From: Kitasatospora sp. SolWspMP-SS2h
Lineage (GTDB): Bacteria > Actinomycetota > Actinomycetes > Streptomycetales > Streptomycetaceae
Length of the DNA stretch: 64,000 nt
NCBI RefSeq assembly: GCF_003259315.1
Contig: NZ_QLLT01000009.1
Location: 62,001-126,000, forward strand
Reading direction: 5' to 3'
Below, in pieces: positions 62,308 to 64,000 of the stretch. Under the pieces are notes generated by a model that saw only the letters and a list, made by a program, of their open reading frames with translations, searched no databases and was not told where the DNA came from. The position numbers and the translations under genes were made by a program. How positions within the stretch are numbered: position 1 is the first letter of the stretch; every line of letters starts with the position of its first letter.

Positions 62308-63095
62308 CGCGGCAGCGGCGCCATGGTCGACACCGTGCCCCCGTCGTCCTCGTAGGAGTCCCAGTCGTTGGTCACCGAGCTCGCCGCCGACCCGATCACC
62401 CCGAGCACCAGGTAGATCACCAGCAGCGCCTTCGCGGCCCCGGTCAGCACCAGCGGCCGGGTCGCGGAGCGCACCGGCTCGGAGTCGGCCGGGTCGCCGA
62501 ACACGGCCTTGGGGTAGGCCGCGGTGAGCATCATCAGGTACGCCTCGAACCGCATCCGGTAGCGCAGCACCGCGGCGGTGGCCTCGAACAGCGCCCGCGG
62601 CATCCGCCCGAGCACCAGCACCACCAGCCAGCTGATGAAGGACACCGCCCACCAGCCGCTCTGCAGCAGCCCCTGGACGATCCCGGCGGGGATCGCCAGC
62701 AGCAGCCGGAAGAACACCGCGAGCCGGTTCAGCGGCCCGCCGGCCCGCAGTTCGATCCGGACCGGGTAGTCGGGGGCGTCGAACCGGAACGGCGGGTAGC
62801 GGTCGGTGATCAGCAGCGTCGAGGCGTAGACCCGGGTGTCGTACGCCAGGTACCCGCTCAGCCAGCCGACGGCGAACCGCGGCAGCCGCCCGGCGAACAG
62901 CGCGCCGAACCAGCCGATCACCACCACCACGAAGGCGACGATCGACAGCAGCCACAGCACCACGTACTGCGGGACCAGCAGCAGCAGGCGCAGCAGCACG
63001 GTGAGCCGGTTCTGCGCCCCGGGCGGCGGGATGTCCAGGGCGGGCTGGAACTCGGTGCGGTCCACGACCGGCACGTCCCAGCTGGGTTGTTCCAT
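62304..63095 (-). CDS. DUF4389 membrane protein
   Basis: 263 residues with four or more membrane helices (LTVLLRLLLLVPQYVVLWLLSIVAFVVVVIGWFGAL, then RLAVFFRLLLAIPAGIVQGLL and others) and the pattern FRFDAPDYPVRIEL between them, typical of DUF4389. The conserved RxxxxF and YPP motifs appear twice, suggesting an internal duplication. Function unknown. Confidence 0.88.
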   Translation of the reverse strand: MEQPSWDVPVVDRTEFQPALDIPPPGAQNRLTVLLRLLLLVPQYVVLWLLSIVAFVVVVIGWFGALFAGRLPRFAVGWLSGYLAYDTRVYASTLLITDRYPPFRFDAPDYPVRIELRAGGPLNRLAVFFRLLLAIPAGIVQGLLQSGWWAVSFISWLVVLVLGRMPRALFEATAAVLRYRMRFEAYLMMLTAAYPKAVFGDPADSEPVRSATRPLVLTGAAKALLVIYLVLGVIGSAASSVTNDWDSYEDDGGTVSTMAPLPR

Positions 63096-63248
63096 GGTGC
63101 GGCTCCCTGTTCCCTGGTCGGCTGCGCGGAAGGTCGGATGCTCAGACGGTCCCAACCGTCCCGGCCGCGCTGCCCGCCGGACTGACCCGATCGGGCGACG
63201 GCCGGGGACCGGTGTCCCCCGCCCGGCGGGACGTGGGAGGGTATTCGG

Positions 63249-64000
63249 GTGAACGTCCTGGATCTGCTGTTGATCGCCGCCGCGCTCGGCTTCGCCGTCT
63301 CCGGCTATCGGCAGGGGTTCGTGGTCGGCGCGCTGTCGGTGCTGGGCTTCCTGGGCGGCGGACTGGTCGCCGTCCAGCTGCTTCCGCTGCTGCTGCGCCA
63401 CCTCTCGCCGGGCACCACCGCCTCGGTGGTGGCCGTGGTGGTGGTGATCGTGCTGGCCGCGGTCGGGCAGGCGGTCACCACGCACTTCGGGTGGAAGCTG
63501 CGCGGCCGGATCGGCCGGGCCGAGGTGAAGACCCTGGACGCGGTCGGCGGCGCGCTGGTCAACGTGCTGTCCATGCTGCTGGTGGCCTGGCTGATCGGCT
63601 CGGCGCTGGCGGGCACCTCGCTGCCCACCGTCTCCAAGCAGGTCCGCAGTTCGAAGGTGCTGGGCACGGTGCAGCGGGCGCTGCCCAGCGACGCCCCGAA
63701 CTGGTTCTCCGACCTCAGCCAGGACCTGGCCCGCAACGGCTTCCCGCAGGTGTTCAACCCGTTCGAGCAGGAGCCGATCACCGAGGTCGAGCCGCCCGAC
63801 CCGGCGCTGGCCAACAGCCCGGGCGTGCTGCGGGCCAGGGGCTCGCTGGTGAAGGTGCTGGGCACCGCCACCTCCTGCGGCAAGACGCTGGAGGGCTCCG
63901 GTTTCGTGTTCGCCCCGCACCGGGTGATGACCAACGCCCACGTGGTGGGCGGCGTCGACGAGCCGACCGTGCAGATCGGCGGCGCCGGCCAGCTGTACGA
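63249..64000 (+). CDS. MarP-family membrane serine protease, partial
   Basis: 250 residues before the right edge. Four membrane helices of the CvpA-like N-terminal part (from NVLDLLLIAAALGFAVSGYRQGFVVGA to about 125) lead to a trypsin-like domain: GSGFVFAPHRVMTNAHVVGG holds the catalytic His in the MTNAHVV motif; Asp and Ser lie beyond the window. MarP of Mycobacterium maintains internal pH under acid stress. GTG 63249 follows GGGAGGG. Confidence 0.93.
   Translation, partial: MNVLDLLLIAAALGFAVSGYRQGFVVGALSVLGFLGGGLVAVQLLPLLLRHLSPGTTASVVAVVVVIVLAAVGQAVTTHFGWKLRGRIGRAEVKTLDAVGGALVNVLSMLLVAWLIGSALAGTSLPTVSKQVRSSKVLGTVQRALPSDAPNWFSDLSQDLARNGFPQVFNPFEQEPITEVEPPDPALANSPGVLRARGSLVKVLGTATSCGKTLEGSGFVFAPHRVMTNAHVVGGVDEPTVQIGGAGQLY

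Overview
The window is chromosomal DNA from a high-GC actinomycete of the family Streptomycetaceae (Streptomyces or Kitasatospora). Evidence is the very high GC at third codon positions, frequent GTG starts, leaderless promoters, a wblA-type WhiB gene, and a gene order that matches, from memory, the S. coelicolor region from recR-lysC through wblA to nth and the MarP-type protease.

Layout. 1-1780: the end of a degenerate sensor-kinase-like gene, then a short interval carrying a YefM-YoeB toxin-antitoxin pair. The interval lies between a tRNA-Ser 3' fragment and an intact tRNA-Ser(GGA), like a mini integrative element. 1900-7900: SRP RNA, dnaX, ybaB, recR, DUF5063 and lysC, a conserved housekeeping block. 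8070-21300: an ECF sigma factor with a membrane partner, then small transcription units: SDR/XRE, S9 peptidase, lipoprotein, SURF1, XRE-cupin/GNAT, a GlxA-like regulator, an L,D-transpeptidase and a LysR regulator. 21350-25930: an operon for peptide use (permease, small membrane protein, M20 and M24 peptidases). 26090-27440: a frameshifted, short AIPR-like defence gene beside tRNA-Pro(CGG). 27530-38470: cell-wall and developmental core (metallophosphoesterase, YqeY, class A PBP, wblA, two ArsA-type ATPases, RidA, NUDIX, metallo-beta-lactamase, Crp).

38610-60640 looks accessory. It separates crp from nth, which I remember as near neighbours in S. coelicolor. It holds a GntR-controlled locus of two cytosine-deaminase-like amidohydrolases and an APC permease; two divergent universal stress genes; a sirtuin; a complete kdp potassium pump with KdpD but no KdpE; a diacylglycerol-kinase/PAP2 pair; an atypical seryl-tRNA synthetase; and small genes ending in a DUF5955-like remnant. 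60700-64000 returns to the conserved block (nth, CoA-type NUDIX, DUF4389, MarP).

The most distinctive signals outside the genes are: 11-bp direct repeats (core GTCAAGG) shared by the stress-gene promoter region and the kdp promoter region; a GntR operator placed between the -35 and -10 boxes; twin TCACTC-N4-GAGTGA palindromes before wblA; twin 34-nt hairpins before the sirtuin; and many short tandem repeats confined to intergenic DNA. I found no CRISPR array, insertion sequence or secondary-metabolite cluster. Gene names rest on recognised motifs and remembered family sequences; no database search was run.
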